Below, one piece after another: positions 34,678 through 43,071 of a DNA stretch of 64,000 nucleotides. The stretch's first letter is position 1. Each line of letters starts with the position of its first letter. The DNA is from UBA3210 sp048359995 (GTDB taxonomy: Bacteria > Bacillota_I > Bacilli_A > RFN20 > CAG-449). A program made the position numbers and the translations under genes. The stretch lies in the NCBI GenBank assembly GCA_048359995.1, contig DBGCPK010000005.1, forward strand, positions 138,073 to 202,072, read 5' to 3'. The notes beneath the pieces are model-generated. The model made no database searches. It worked only from the letters and a program-made list of their open reading frames with translations, and was not told where the DNA came from.

Positions 34678-35298
34678 ATGAAAAAAAGTTTTTTTTCGAC
34701 GAAAGTCATCACGGAAATCGCCGTATTCGCCGCGATCGCTTTCGCCCTTGACGCGCTTCAAGGGGGGATTTTTCGGGGGTTGTTTCCTTCCGGAGGTTCG
34801 ATCGGCATCGCGATGCTGCCGATTTTGCTGATTTGCTATCGGCGCGGATTCGTCGCCGGAATCATCACTGCGTTTGCGTTGAGTTTCTTGCAAATGCTCG
34901 GCGGCGTTTACGCCGTCGCAGACGTATGGTATATGGTTTTCTTGCAGATTTTGCTGGATTACATTCTGGCTTATCCTTGCGTGGCTTTCGCCGGTTTGTT
35001 CGTCGGTAAATTTAAAAATTCCGAAGAGAGAAATGCGAAAATTCTCTGGCTATGTATCGGAACGCTCATAGGAGGCGCGTTAAAATTGCTTTGCCATTAT
35101 CTGGCCGGCGTCATCTTTTGGAGTTCGTCCTGTCCGGAAGGCTTTTTCGGAGGACCGGCGGTATACAGTTTGGTTTACAACGGAGGCTATATGCTTCCGA
35201 ATATCGTCGTCAACGGATTGCTTCTTGTGCTGATCTTCGTTAAACAACCGAATTTCTTCAATGCAGAAGAATCCCAAGCGGCAAAGGAGGCGGAATAA
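34678..35298 (+). CDS. thiT: Thiamine ECF transporter S component ThiT
   Basis: 206 residues with six membrane helices. Conserved thiamine-site features: GGSIGIAMLPILLICYRRG, the QMLGGVYAVADVWYMVFLQI region, and the late KLLCHYLAGVIFWSS/GGYMLPNI segments. Imports thiamine as part of an ECF complex using shared EcfAAT subunits encoded elsewhere. The TPP riboswitch upstream confirms the substrate. GAGGTGGGAAT precedes ATG 34678. The next gene starts at the base after its stop. Confidence 0.95.
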   Translation: MKKSFFSTKVITEIAVFAAIAFALDALQGGIFRGLFPSGGSIGIAMLPILLICYRRGFVAGIITAFALSFLQMLGGVYAVADVWYMVFLQILLDYILAYPCVAFAGLFVGKFKNSEERNAKILWLCIGTLIGGALKLLCHYLAGVIFWSSSCPEGFFGGPAVYSLVYNGGYMLPNIVVNGLLLVLIFVKQPNFFNAEESQAAKEAE

Positions 35299-35712
35299 AT
35301 GAAAATCGGATTGTTCAAAAAAGGAGCGTTGCTTTTTACCGGATTGAGTTCGCTGGTTTTTTCGCTGGTGTATTTTATCCGCAGCTTTGAAGTTTACGCG
35401 GACGAATACGGCACGGATATCTCTTCCAACAGCGACTATCTTGTCGCGATGTTGGTTTCGCTGTGCGTCATCGCTTATGCGGTCTATCTCTTCGCTTCGA
35501 AAAAGAAAGAATACCGAAAAATATACGCTTTCTCGGGCGCGTGTGCGACGGCCTTGACATCATTTTATCCTTTGGGCGTCTTTTTCAAAGCGATGAATAA
35601 GGGAAAAGATTTCGCCGTTTATCAGTCTTATCTCTATTTAGGCATCGTCTCTCTCTTTCTCCTGATTTATTTTGTCTTGGTCGGGTTGGAAAGCGCAAAA
35701 GAGACAAAGTAG
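35299..35712 (+). CDS. Small four-helix membrane protein cotranscribed with thiT
   Basis: 137 residues, four membrane helices (about 10-27, 48-66, 75-95, 113-132), no recognised family. ATG 35299 directly follows the thiT TAA, and AAAGGAGG lies inside the thiT end, so it is under the same TPP riboswitch. This makes a role in thiamine uptake or metabolism possible, for example an accessory subunit of the S component, but no motif proves it. Confidence 0.75.
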   Translation: MKIGLFKKGALLFTGLSSLVFSLVYFIRSFEVYADEYGTDISSNSDYLVAMLVSLCVIAYAVYLFASKKKEYRKIYAFSGACATALTSFYPLGVFFKAMNKGKDFAVYQSYLYLGIVSLFLLIYFVLVGLESAKETK

Positions 35713-35785
35713 TGCTTTTCCGTCTGAAATCGTTTTGTTTCTTCGGGAAAAAAGGTATAATAAGGGCGGTAGAGGAACAAGCCCC

Positions 35786-36886
35786 ATGGAAGAAAAAAGA
35801 GAAACGGAAAATTTAAAAGAAACCGCGCCGGAGAAAGAAGAGAAGATTTTTACCGATGTAAAATCCGAAAACCGAAAACCGGACGGCATCGTCCGATCCG
35901 GGGATTTTTATCCTCCTGAACCGGTCGTCTCCAAAGAAAATACTTTGGCGGAAATCAACGAAGAACGCGAACGTTTCTGTCGGTATATGGATCAGCAGGA
36001 CAAGATCAAAAAAGTCATTCTCTTTTCATTTTTAGGGATCTTTCTTCTTTTGGCGATCGCATTGCTCGTCAACCCGAAATTGACGGGAACGCTGTTCACT
36101 CCTTTAATCGCTGTTTTTATCATCTTCTTGTTGGTATCATACTTTCTCGTTCAATCCGTGAAGAAAAAAAAGAGCATTCAGTTCGACGCATATCGTTATA
36201 AATATTTTCTCTCTATGGAATCCTATTGCTATTTTCAGTTGGGAATATCCAATTTATCCATGTCCTACAACAGCAAAGTCAAACCGGAAGAAGTTAAAGG
36301 GATCGGCTGTTACGAGCGGATCGTCGAAACGCCGTCTCGCGACATCGTCAAAGGGGCAATGTTCGGAGTTGACTTTTCCTGCGCGGAAGTCAAGATCGTG
36401 ACGGGAGAAAAAGGAAACAAAAAGAATCAAAGCGTTGTTTTTTCGGGAAAACTCTTTCATTTTGATTTGGAAAGCAAAAAAAGCGGAAAGATGTATCTCT
36501 ACCTGAAAGGTTGCGGGGACGGATTTCCGACCGAGTTGCGGGGAATGGAGGAAGTCGAACTGAAAGATCTGAAAAAAGATTTCAAAGTTTTTTCTTCGTT
36601 TGACAATCCCGAGACGATGGTAGGAAAAAAGACCGCCGAGATCTTGAATCGCTTTGCGATTGATAACGCCGTCGAAGATATCATCGTTTCGATTGTGGAC
36701 AAGGGAATTTACGTCGGACTTTCGCTCACCGACGAATTTATGACGATTCCTTATCGAAACGAAGTGGACAGCCGATGGATCGATCATTTCAAAAACGATT
36801 TGGACTCGATGAAAAATCTGATCGCTTCTTTTCTGGGAAACAAAAATTATCGAAAAAAGGAGCAGAAAGAAGAGAATGCCGAATAA
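35786..36886 (+). CDS. DUF3137-like membrane protein
   Basis: 366 residues. An acidic N-terminal 75 residues, two adjacent membrane helices (about 80-98 and 105-123), then a cytoplasmic domain. The order of elements (VVFSGKLFHFDL, then FKVFSSFDNPETM, then ILNRFAI..IIVSIVDKGIYVGLSL) resembles the DUF3137 family, whose function is unknown. I place the start at ATG 35786; an upstream open frame from 35672 lacks a ribosome site. TATAAT at 35756-35761 lies 24 bases before the ATG. Single gene. Confidence 0.7.
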   Translation: MEEKRETENLKETAPEKEEKIFTDVKSENRKPDGIVRSGDFYPPEPVVSKENTLAEINEERERFCRYMDQQDKIKKVILFSFLGIFLLLAIALLVNPKLTGTLFTPLIAVFIIFLLVSYFLVQSVKKKKSIQFDAYRYKYFLSMESYCYFQLGISNLSMSYNSKVKPEEVKGIGCYERIVETPSRDIVKGAMFGVDFSCAEVKIVTGEKGNKKNQSVVFSGKLFHFDLESKKSGKMYLYLKGCGDGFPTELRGMEEVELKDLKKDFKVFSSFDNPETMVGKKTAEILNRFAIDNAVEDIIVSIVDKGIYVGLSLTDEFMTIPYRNEVDSRWIDHFKNDLDSMKNLIASFLGNKNYRKKEQKEENAE

Positions 36887-37018
36887 GGCGACAAATTCAT
36901 CATCGAAAACGGATTCGCGCTGTTTCTTCCGCGATAAAGAGGATCTTGGATTTGAATTCGAATGCTCGGATAAATTTCAACCGAAGCAGAGAAGATTATT
37001 TAAATGAATCGGGCGATT

Positions 37019-37027
37019 TGTTATAAT
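37019..37027 (+). promoter_or_regulatory. Extended -10 promoter of the ntdP-like gene
   Basis: TGTTATAAT (TG, one base, TATAAT) lies 28 bases before ATG 37056. There is no good -35 box, as allowed for extended -10 promoters. Confidence 0.55.
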
Positions 37028-37055
37028 CATTGAAACGGAAAGTGCAGGTGATAGT

Positions 37056-37625
37056 ATGGTGAATCGGGATTATGTCGGAAAATGGATTCACGTGCAAAGT
37101 TATAAACACGATCGCACATTGCACCGCACATGGGATACGGCGATGGTCGTCGAAGTTACCGACGAATTCATCGTCATCGTTTCGAACTGCACGAAAGTCA
37201 TCGAAAGCGACGGCAGGAGATGGTACACCAGAGAACCCGCCGTATCGGTCTTTTTTTTCAAGGAATGGTACAACTTGGTCGCAATGTTCAAAAAGAATGC
37301 GATCATCTATTATTGCAACATCGCTTCTCCGTCTTTGATCGACAGAGATTGCATCAAATATATCGATTACGATTTGGATTTGAAATTGATGCCGGATAAG
37401 AATATCATCGAATTGGATCGAAAGGAATATGAGTATCATCGCAAAAAATACGCATATTCCAGCGATTTGGACATAGTCGTCAAGCACGCGAACGAGAAGT
37501 GCAAAGATCTGATGTCGGAGGGAATTTTTCCGTTTGACGACGAGACGATGAGAAAGTATTACGATCGGTTTATCGAAATGAAAGATCAGCAGGAAAATCA
37601 CCTGCTGGGAGAGAAAAAAGATTGA
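37056..37625 (+). CDS. DUF402 family nucleotide phosphatase (NtdP/YgaC-like)
   Basis: 189 residues. Pattern of the DUF402 family: IHVQSYKHDRTLHRTW, a beta-barrel with FFFKEWYNLVAMF, then IIYYCNIASPSLIDRDCIKYIDYDLDLKL and LDRKEYEYHRKKYAYS, where the Asp and Glu residues correspond to the metal site of the nucleoside tri/diphosphatases of this family. At 189 residues it is slightly longer than YgaC (about 176). GTGCAGGTGATA precedes ATG 37056. The T-box promoter of tyrS begins before its stop codon. Confidence 0.85.
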   Translation: MVNRDYVGKWIHVQSYKHDRTLHRTWDTAMVVEVTDEFIVIVSNCTKVIESDGRRWYTREPAVSVFFFKEWYNLVAMFKKNAIIYYCNIASPSLIDRDCIKYIDYDLDLKLMPDKNIIELDRKEYEYHRKKYAYSSDLDIVVKHANEKCKDLMSEGIFPFDDETMRKYYDRFIEMKDQQENHLLGEKKD

Positions 37626-37649
37626 CAACGGCGCGGATTTAGGTAAAAT
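37622..37649 (+). promoter_or_regulatory. Promoter of the tyrS T-box transcript
   Basis: TTGACA at 37622-37627 and TAAAAT at 37644-37649 with 16-base spacing; the -35 box overlaps the stop codon of the upstream gene. Confidence 0.65.
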
Positions 37650-37654
37650 AACTT

Positions 37655-37905
37655 ATATATATTTGAAATCGAAGAGAAGGAAGAGTAAGGATTCGAAGCA
37701 TTTCAGAGAAACGCCGGTAGGTGAAAGGCGCGATGATCGGATCGAGAATACGCCTTCGAGAGCGGAATCGAACAGAGAGTAGGTTCTGCCGGTTGATACC
37801 CGTTATCGTATGAGTCAACGACTCGCTGAGGTCGTTCGCGCGAGCGGACGGCGAAGTAAGGTGGTAACGCGGAATTTTCGCCCTTATATTCGAGGGCGTT
37901 TTTTA
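37655..37905 (+). promoter_or_regulatory. T-box leader specific for tRNA-Tyr
   Basis: Stem I elements (AGTAAGG near 37684, CAGAGAAACG) lead to a specifier loop GAA-TAC-GCC, with the Tyr codon TAC at 37749-37751. The T-box sequence AAGGTGGTAACGCGG (about 37858-37872) contains the UGGU-type bulge that pairs with the uncharged tRNA end. A terminator CGCCCT/AGGGCG plus six T (about 37879-37904) follows. Uncharged tRNA-Tyr should stabilise the antiterminator and switch tyrS on. Confidence 0.92.
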
Positions 37906-37920
37906 TTGGGAGGACGAAAA

Positions 37921-39144
37921 ATGGGAGTTTACGAGGAATTGCAGGAAAGAGGTTTGATCGCGCAGACGACCGACGAGGAAGAAATCAGAAATTTGGTCAA
38001 CGCGGGCAAGGCAACTTTTTACATCGGCTTTGATCCGACCGCGGACAGCCTGCACGTCGGACATTTTATGACGTTGGCGTTAATGAAACGCTTGCAGATG
38101 GCGGGAAATAAACCGATCGCCGTTATGGGCGGAGGAACCGGACTGATCGGCGATCCGTCCGGAAGGAACGATTTGAGGAAGATGCTGAGCAAGGAAGATA
38201 TCGCGCACAACATCGCCTGTTTCCGAAAGCAGATGGAAAGGTTTATCGACTTTTCAGACGAAAAAGCGCTTCTTTTGAACAACGCAGACTGGTTGGAAAA
38301 TCTGAATTACATCGACTTTATCCGCGATATCGGAAGTTGTTTTTCGGTCAACAAGATGTTAGGCGCGGAATGCTATAAGCAGAGAATGGAACGAGGTCTC
38401 ACTTTTTTGGAATTCAACTATATGATTATGCAATCGTACGATTTCTATTACTTGTTCACTCATTACGGGTGCAACCTCGAATTCGGCGGAGACGATCAAT
38501 GGTCGAATATGCTGGGCGGCACGGAATTGATTCGGAAGAAGACCGGAAAGGATTCCCACGCGATGACGATCAATCTTTTGCTCAACAGCGAAGGAAAGAA
38601 GATGGGAAAAACTTCTTCCGGCGCGGTTTGGCTCGACGAAAACAAGACGACCCCTTACGAATTCTTTCAGTATTGGCGGAATACCGATGACAAGGATGTC
38701 ATCAAATGTCTGAAAGTTTTGACTTTTGTGCCGATTGAAGACATTAAAGCGATGGAAAACTGGGAGGGTTCTCAATTGAATCGCGCGAAAGAAATTTTAG
38801 CGTACGAATTGACCAAATTGATTCACGGAGAAGAAAAAGCGGATCAGGCATTAAACGCTTCGCGCGCTTTATTCGGAAACGGTGAGCAGGCGGAAATTCC
38901 GACGGTGTTTTTAGATCTGTCGGAAATCGAAAGCGACGGTCTTGATTTGTGCGATCTTTTGATTCGCTGCGATCTCGCATCTTCCAGAGGAGACGCCAGA
39001 AGAAACATCGAGCAAGGCGGAATCAGCATCGACGGAGAAAAAATCACCGATCCGAAGGCGAGAATATCGCCGGATTCGATTGAAAAGACCTTTGTCGTCC
39101 GAAAAGGAAAAAAGAGTTTCAAAAAAGTTGCCGCGAAAAAATAA
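37921..39144 (+). CDS. tyrS: Tyrosyl-tRNA synthetase
   Basis: 407 residues. Class I synthetase with HVGH in SLHVGHFM (about 45, HIGH motif), the tyrosine-site YDF/QSYD region (about 180), and KMGKTSSGAVW (about 226, KMSKS motif). C-terminal S4 RNA-binding domain (about 340-395). GGGAGGACGAAAA precedes ATG 37921; an open frame from 37810 crosses the T-box and is not coding. Charges tRNA-Tyr. Confidence 0.97.
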   Translation: MGVYEELQERGLIAQTTDEEEIRNLVNAGKATFYIGFDPTADSLHVGHFMTLALMKRLQMAGNKPIAVMGGGTGLIGDPSGRNDLRKMLSKEDIAHNIACFRKQMERFIDFSDEKALLLNNADWLENLNYIDFIRDIGSCFSVNKMLGAECYKQRMERGLTFLEFNYMIMQSYDFYYLFTHYGCNLEFGGDDQWSNMLGGTELIRKKTGKDSHAMTINLLLNSEGKKMGKTSSGAVWLDENKTTPYEFFQYWRNTDDKDVIKCLKVLTFVPIEDIKAMENWEGSQLNRAKEILAYELTKLIHGEEKADQALNASRALFGNGEQAEIPTVFLDLSEIESDGLDLCDLLIRCDLASSRGDARRNIEQGGISIDGEKITDPKARISPDSIEKTFVVRKGKKSFKKVAAKK

Positions 39145-39161
39145 AAAAACCGCAGGCGGTT
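39143..39161 (-). terminator. Terminator of hpt (minus strand)
   Basis: On the minus strand AACCG-CCTG-CGGTT is followed by seven T. It overlaps the tyrS stop codon region. Confidence 0.75.
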
Positions 39162-39168
39162 AGCGCGG

Positions 39169-39732
39169 TTACTCCATGGGGAGATTCAGAATTTTATTCC
39201 ACGAATCGATTTCTTCTTGGTCGGGAATGAATACGTATTTGGTGTTGCGATAGAGATCGTGGTAATCCAATCCGTATCCCATAAGAAAGCCTTCGCCGAC
39301 CTCTTTCCCTGCATAATCCAGTTCAAAAGGCACTTTCCGATTGCATTTTTTGTCTAAAAGCGCGAGGGTGACGATCGATCTCGGTTGATATTTTTTTTGG
39401 AGATGATCGACAAGATACACCATCGAAATACCGGAATCGACGATGTCTTCGACGATGATGATATCGCGGTCACGGATATCGAGGGTTACATCGCTTTTCA
39501 AAACGACCGTTCCGGTGGATTCGGTGCCGTTGTAACTGCTGACCTGAACGAAATCGTATTGCAAAGGAATGTCGATTTCCTGCACCAAATCCATCAGAAA
39601 AGGAACGGCGCCTTTCATTACTCCGACGAGAACGGGAGGGTGATCGTTAAAACGATAACGGGTAGAAATCTGCTGCCCGATGAGTTTGCATATAGAATGA
39701 ATTTCTTCCTCGGTTAAAACTATTTTTCGCAT
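39169..39732 (-). CDS. hpt: Hypoxanthine phosphoribosyltransferase
   Basis: 187 residues. PRPP-binding loop IIIVEDIVDSGISM (about 98-111), the flexible loop VSSYNG, and the C-terminal base-binding DYHDLYRN are clear. Converts hypoxanthine/guanine and PRPP to IMP/GMP. I place the start at ATG 39732, preceded by AAGGAGATTAAA; the in-frame ATG 39762 lacks a ribosome site. An extended -10 TGATATAAT lies upstream on the minus strand (39761-39769). In many Bacilli hpt is next to ftsH or tilS; here it stands alone. Confidence 0.95.
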   Translation of the reverse strand: MRKIVLTEEEIHSICKLIGQQISTRYRFNDHPPVLVGVMKGAVPFLMDLVQEIDIPLQYDFVQVSSYNGTESTGTVVLKSDVTLDIRDRDIIIVEDIVDSGISMVYLVDHLQKKYQPRSIVTLALLDKKCNRKVPFELDYAGKEVGEGFLMGYGLDYHDLYRNTKYVFIPDQEEIDSWNKILNLPME

Positions 39733-39892
39733 TTTAATCTCCTTGCTCGGTGATGGATTCATTATATCACAAACGAAAAAATGTGCATCTTTTTTTAAAA
39801 AGGTAAAACCAAAAACGGATTGAAAATGCTTACATCGTCGGTTTTCCTTTCGATTTATTGCAATTTTTACTGAAATCTCGTCAATATCCTAT

Positions 39893-39920
39893 TTGTTTAC
39901 GTTTCAAAATGATGTAAAAT
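39893..39920 (+). promoter_or_regulatory. Probable promoter of mscL
   Basis: TTGTTT at 39893-39898, 16-base spacer, TAAAAT at 39915-39920. Confidence 0.45.
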
Positions 39921-39944
39921 ACTTGTGGAAAGAGGAAATAAGAA

Positions 39945-40547
39945 ATGAAGAAATTTTTTAAAGAATTCAAAACGTTCATCACCAGAGGCAACGTGATGGA
40001 TATGGCGGTCGGTGTGATTGTCGGCGGCGCGTTTACCGCGATCGTCACCGCTTTGAGCGATCACATTCTGAAACCGCTTATCAACTGGGTCTTGGCTTTG
40101 ATACTGGGTCAGAATTCGCTGAGCGAAGTTTTCACCTATCTGAAAAAAGTCGAAGTGGAAACCGAAGTCAACGGAATAATGGTCAAAACGGTCGATTTGA
40201 CGCAATCGATTTATATCGACTGGGGAGCGTTTATCAATGCGATAATCAATTTTATCCTGATCGCTTTTGTGCTTTTCTGCATCGTTAAGGCTTTGAACAC
40301 GCTGTCGGATTCGGGAAAAAACCTGAAAGACATGAAATTACGCATCGAGTACAAGCAACAAAAAGGCAGAAAACTTTCGAAGAAAGAGATTCAATTTTTG
40401 AATGACGAAGCAGAAAGAGAACGCGCCGAGGCGGAACAAAAAGCCAAAGCGGCGGAAGAAGCTCGTCTTTTGGCGGAAGCGGAAGCGGCGAAACCGACGA
40501 CGGAATCTTTGCTTTTGGAAATCAGAGACCTTCTGGCTAAAAAATAA
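39945..40547 (+). CDS. mscL: Large-conductance mechanosensitive channel MscL with long C-terminus
   Basis: 200 residues instead of about 130-150. N-terminal FKTFITRGNVMDMAVGVIVG and the first pore helix with GGAFTAIVTALSDHILKPLI are typical; second helix about 88-108. The family core ends near residue 115 and is followed by an 85-residue Glu/Lys/Ala coiled coil, longer than the usual cytoplasmic helix bundle. MscL opens under high membrane tension to release solutes. GAGGAAATAAGA precedes ATG 39945. Confidence 0.95.
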   Translation: MKKFFKEFKTFITRGNVMDMAVGVIVGGAFTAIVTALSDHILKPLINWVLALILGQNSLSEVFTYLKKVEVETEVNGIMVKTVDLTQSIYIDWGAFINAIINFILIAFVLFCIVKALNTLSDSGKNLKDMKLRIEYKQQKGRKLSKKEIQFLNDEAERERAEAEQKAKAAEEARLLAEAEAAKPTTESLLLEIRDLLAKK

Positions 40548-40565
40548 TCGAGGAACAATCGAAAG

Positions 40566-40591
40566 AAAAGAGGAAGAAATTCCTCTTTTTA
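40566..40591 (+). terminator. Rho-independent terminator after mscL
   Basis: AAAAGAGGAA/TTCCTCTTTT stem with a GAAA tetraloop and T tail. Confidence 0.9.
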
Positions 40592-40707
40592 TTTAACGGA
40601 ATCATTGCGTTTATGGGGAAATAATATAACTTTAAAAGGAAGATTTTTCGGAGACAGAGTTTTACGGAGGCGATCCGTAAAGTCTGAATTCATTACGTTA
40701 TAAGTAG

Positions 40708-40735
40708 TTAATTTTTTAAAGCGCTATGATATAAT
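40708..40735 (+). promoter_or_regulatory. Extended -10 promoter of the following lipoprotein gene
   Basis: TGATATAAT with TATAAT at 40730-40735, and TTAATT at 40708-40713 as a weak -35. A TTTACGGA/TCCGTAAA hairpin lies upstream at about 40661-40681. Confidence 0.55.
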
Positions 40736-40776
40736 AATATATGCGTTCTTTATGAAACGGCACAGTGGAGAATTTT

Positions 40777-41868
40777 ATGAAAAAACATTCGGCAGTGTCT
40801 TTGATTTTCACGATTATCTTCGCCGCTTCATCCGTTTCGCTTTGCGGGTGTTCGGAAGAAAAGAAATACAGCTTGTCGGTATCCGGTAGCGAACTATTGT
40901 ATGAAGACCTTAATGACTCTTATAAAGCGGGAGAGAAAGTAAAGGTAAAAGTAAAAATCACTCCGTATTTAAATACAGTCGCATATCTTGATCTCGTTCC
41001 TTTGGTGAGGGCGAAAAGCAGTGATGACGATTTTTATACCTTTACGTTTACGATGCCGGACAAATCGTCCGTCTTGCAAATAGAAAATGTGCGAGGCTTT
41101 TCCGAAGATCTACTTACGGGGTTTTATCTGACGTTTTTTTTAGACGGCAGTCCGATAGAGAATTTAAGTGAGGAATTGGAAAGCGCGGAGGCGGTTGCGG
41201 ATTACTATTATTTTGATTTCGATGAAATTTACGGCAGTGTTCTGTTTACCTCAAACGAAGGCGCGGACGTTTTTGCGGACGGAAAAACGAGGGAATGGAT
41301 TGACGAAATCGGCGGATTAAAGGAGTTTGAACTCGACAGAACGTTATATTATACTTATGAATTATCAGATGCCACTGTGGGTGTGAACTGGGTTTATTGT
41401 AATCAGGAAACGAGAGAAATCAGAACGTCGATCGACGCGACTTTCGGATTAGAGGGGACTGACTCCGTTTTTTCCGTCTGCAATACGCAAAGTTTATCCG
41501 ATACAAGATTCTCCGTTGCCGGGGACGAATACGAAGCCACTTTCGAATCGGAAATAAGGGTAAACTTTAAGTATATCGACTATCTGACGGGTGTCAGGGT
41601 TTTAGAATACGACACGAACGATCAATTGCTGAAATCCGGCGTTTTTTCGGGTACAAATCGTTCTGAACATTTCATCGTGAGCGATATGTGCGAATATGCC
41701 GTGATCGAAGAAGAGTATACGATTATGATCGGAGAGAATAAATTTGAAAGATATCGAGAACGCACGGTTGTCGATAAAACCGCAACTGTGAAAGGCAGAG
41801 TGTTAAAATATGCGCGCGGCGATGGCTTGATTTCCCCTGTTTACCTTACCCTTGATTGGCCCGCTTAA
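40777..41868 (+). CDS. Unknown lipoprotein
   Basis: 363 residues; no family recognised. MKKHSAVSLIFTIIFAASSVSLCGC gives a signal peptide with lipobox LCGC (Cys about 25). The mature part is beta-rich and acidic, with many Tyr and Asp and no catalytic motif. ATG 40777 has GTGGAGAATTT; GTG 40765 is an alternative. Codon use is slightly more AT-rich than that of the central genes. It lies between mscL and the tmRNA as a single gene. Likely exposed on the outer face of the membrane. Confidence 0.75.
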   Translation: MKKHSAVSLIFTIIFAASSVSLCGCSEEKKYSLSVSGSELLYEDLNDSYKAGEKVKVKVKITPYLNTVAYLDLVPLVRAKSSDDDFYTFTFTMPDKSSVLQIENVRGFSEDLLTGFYLTFFLDGSPIENLSEELESAEAVADYYYFDFDEIYGSVLFTSNEGADVFADGKTREWIDEIGGLKEFELDRTLYYTYELSDATVGVNWVYCNQETREIRTSIDATFGLEGTDSVFSVCNTQSLSDTRFSVAGDEYEATFESEIRVNFKYIDYLTGVRVLEYDTNDQLLKSGVFSGTNRSEHFIVSDMCEYAVIEEEYTIMIGENKFERYRERTVVDKTATVKGRVLKYARGDGLISPVYLTLDWPA

Positions 41869-42012
41869 CGGTCTCTTAAAAGTGAGTCATCGATTGTAGA
41901 AACGCGCATTTTCCACTGCGTTTTACGTTAACCTGAAATTCGTTTTTTTGAGTCGGAAACGGTCTCGATACTTGACTCATTTTCCTTTTTAAATGGCACA
42001 AATAAAAAAATC

Positions 42013-42041
42013 TTGATGACGTTTATTATTCGTGATATAGT
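42013..42041 (+). promoter_or_regulatory. Promoter of the tmRNA gene
   Basis: TTGATG at 42013-42018, 17-base spacer, TATAGT at 42036-42041 with TG one base before it. Transcription would start about 14 bases before the mature 5' end. Confidence 0.75.
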
Positions 42042-42061
42042 AATAATGTTCTATACAACTC

Positions 42062-42436
42062 GGGGATGTTCCGGTTTCGACGGGACAGATAAGGTATGAG
42101 GCGCAGTCGGGTGGTCGCGTTAAAGACCGCAAAAAAATATCTGGCAACAGATCACAACTTTCCTACGCAGCTTGCTAAATTAAGCCATCGATGATGTTCC
42201 CGTATCGGGAATGCGAGGCATCTCCTGCGATTTGGTCTCTGGATCGCAGACAGGTGTAATAGTCAGAGAATAAGGTTTGCCGATATCTATAAGGCGAATT
42301 CGAAAAACTTATAGGTTAGTCAAGAGTCGATTCGTCAACCGATCCTGCTCTTGACGAAAACACGGGGTTGACTAAACTGTAGGGGCTTATATGGGATCTG
42401 TTTCGGACAGGAGTTCGATTCTCCTCATCTCCACCA
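42062..42436 (+). ncRNA. ssrA: tmRNA (SsrA RNA)
   Basis: About 375 bases. The 5' GGGGATGTTCCGGTTTCGAC and 3' GGAGTTCGATTCTCC then CATCTCCACCA form the tRNA-like part, with GGGGATG pairing to CATCTCC and an encoded CCA. By comparison with the B. subtilis context (ATAACT-GGC), the resume codon here should be GGC at 42143-42145, giving a tag of A plus GNRSQLSYAAC ending at TAA 42176-42178. Works with SmpB to rescue stalled ribosomes. The region after the tag carries several G/C-rich pairings, as expected for the pseudoknots. Confidence 0.96.
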
Positions 42437-42446
42437 TTAGAAACGA

Positions 42447-42489
42447 TAGGTATTGATACAGTTAACGAAAGGTGTCAATACCTTTTTTC
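42447..42489 (+). terminator. Rho-independent terminator of tmRNA
   Basis: Twelve-base stem AGGTATTGATAC/GTGTCAATACCT (one G-U pair) followed by six T. Confidence 0.92.
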
Positions 42490-43071
42490 ATGCCCAAAAT
42501 GGGCGAAAATAGCAATATTTGGCTTAAATTTTGGCAATTTTGGCTCACTTTTGTCTTTTTTGAGTACATACTCAACAGAAAATTTGTGAGCAAACGTAGG
42601 TAAAATGTGGCAGTGGTTTAACGATTACTAAAATATACCCTATAAACTGGAAACATTAAAACTTTTTGAGCTATGAATTTTGTGTAGATTCTAAAAGATT
42701 GTATGGAAAAACATTGTTAATCTAAAACGAAAAAGCAACAAGGGTGTTGCAATATGAATAATAAGGAAGAAATGATAAAATGGAAACAGGTGTTGCAAAA
42801 GGACTCTTTTATCTTATCATTTGATTCTTCTTTCAATCTCTTCCGTTTTCTTTACTTTTTCATTTTGCTTCTCTTTGTTGCTTTTGCTTTTTCAAGTAAC
42901 AATTAACAGTAGAGGCTTTTAGTAGGACTTTATTTTTGAGTTTTTGAAAGTATTGTAGTATAATATTCATAAAGTTGTGATTAGCAACAGAGAGATAACA
43001 GTAAATTACGAAAAGAATAAAGGGAGGATAGTCCTAGGTGATATGTCTTTAATTCACATTGGATAGATAAC
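42490..43071. other. AT-rich non-coding stretch at the left end of the ssrA-adjacent island
   Basis: About 580 bases without a convincing gene. Composition drops sharply in GC compared with the DNA before the tmRNA. It contains GAGTACATACTC (about 42560), and an imperfect long palindrome at about 42729-42895: GAAAAAGCAACAA on the left, TTGTTGCTTTTGC on the right, with a second inner pairing of GAAGAAATGATAAAA against TTTTATCTTATCATTT. The minus strand of the right part holds a 24-codon Lys/Glu-rich open stretch with no start. Possibly the relic of a mobile element end or a structured RNA. Confidence 0.4.

Noticed and set aside
37810..37920. N-terminal extension of tyrS from ATG 37810
   Set aside because: It would translate the T-box and its terminator; ATG 37921 has a strong ribosome site and matches the family start.
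42395..42436. A tRNA gene
   Set aside because: The T-arm-like sequence and CCA end belong to the tRNA-like domain of tmRNA; there is no anticodon arm.
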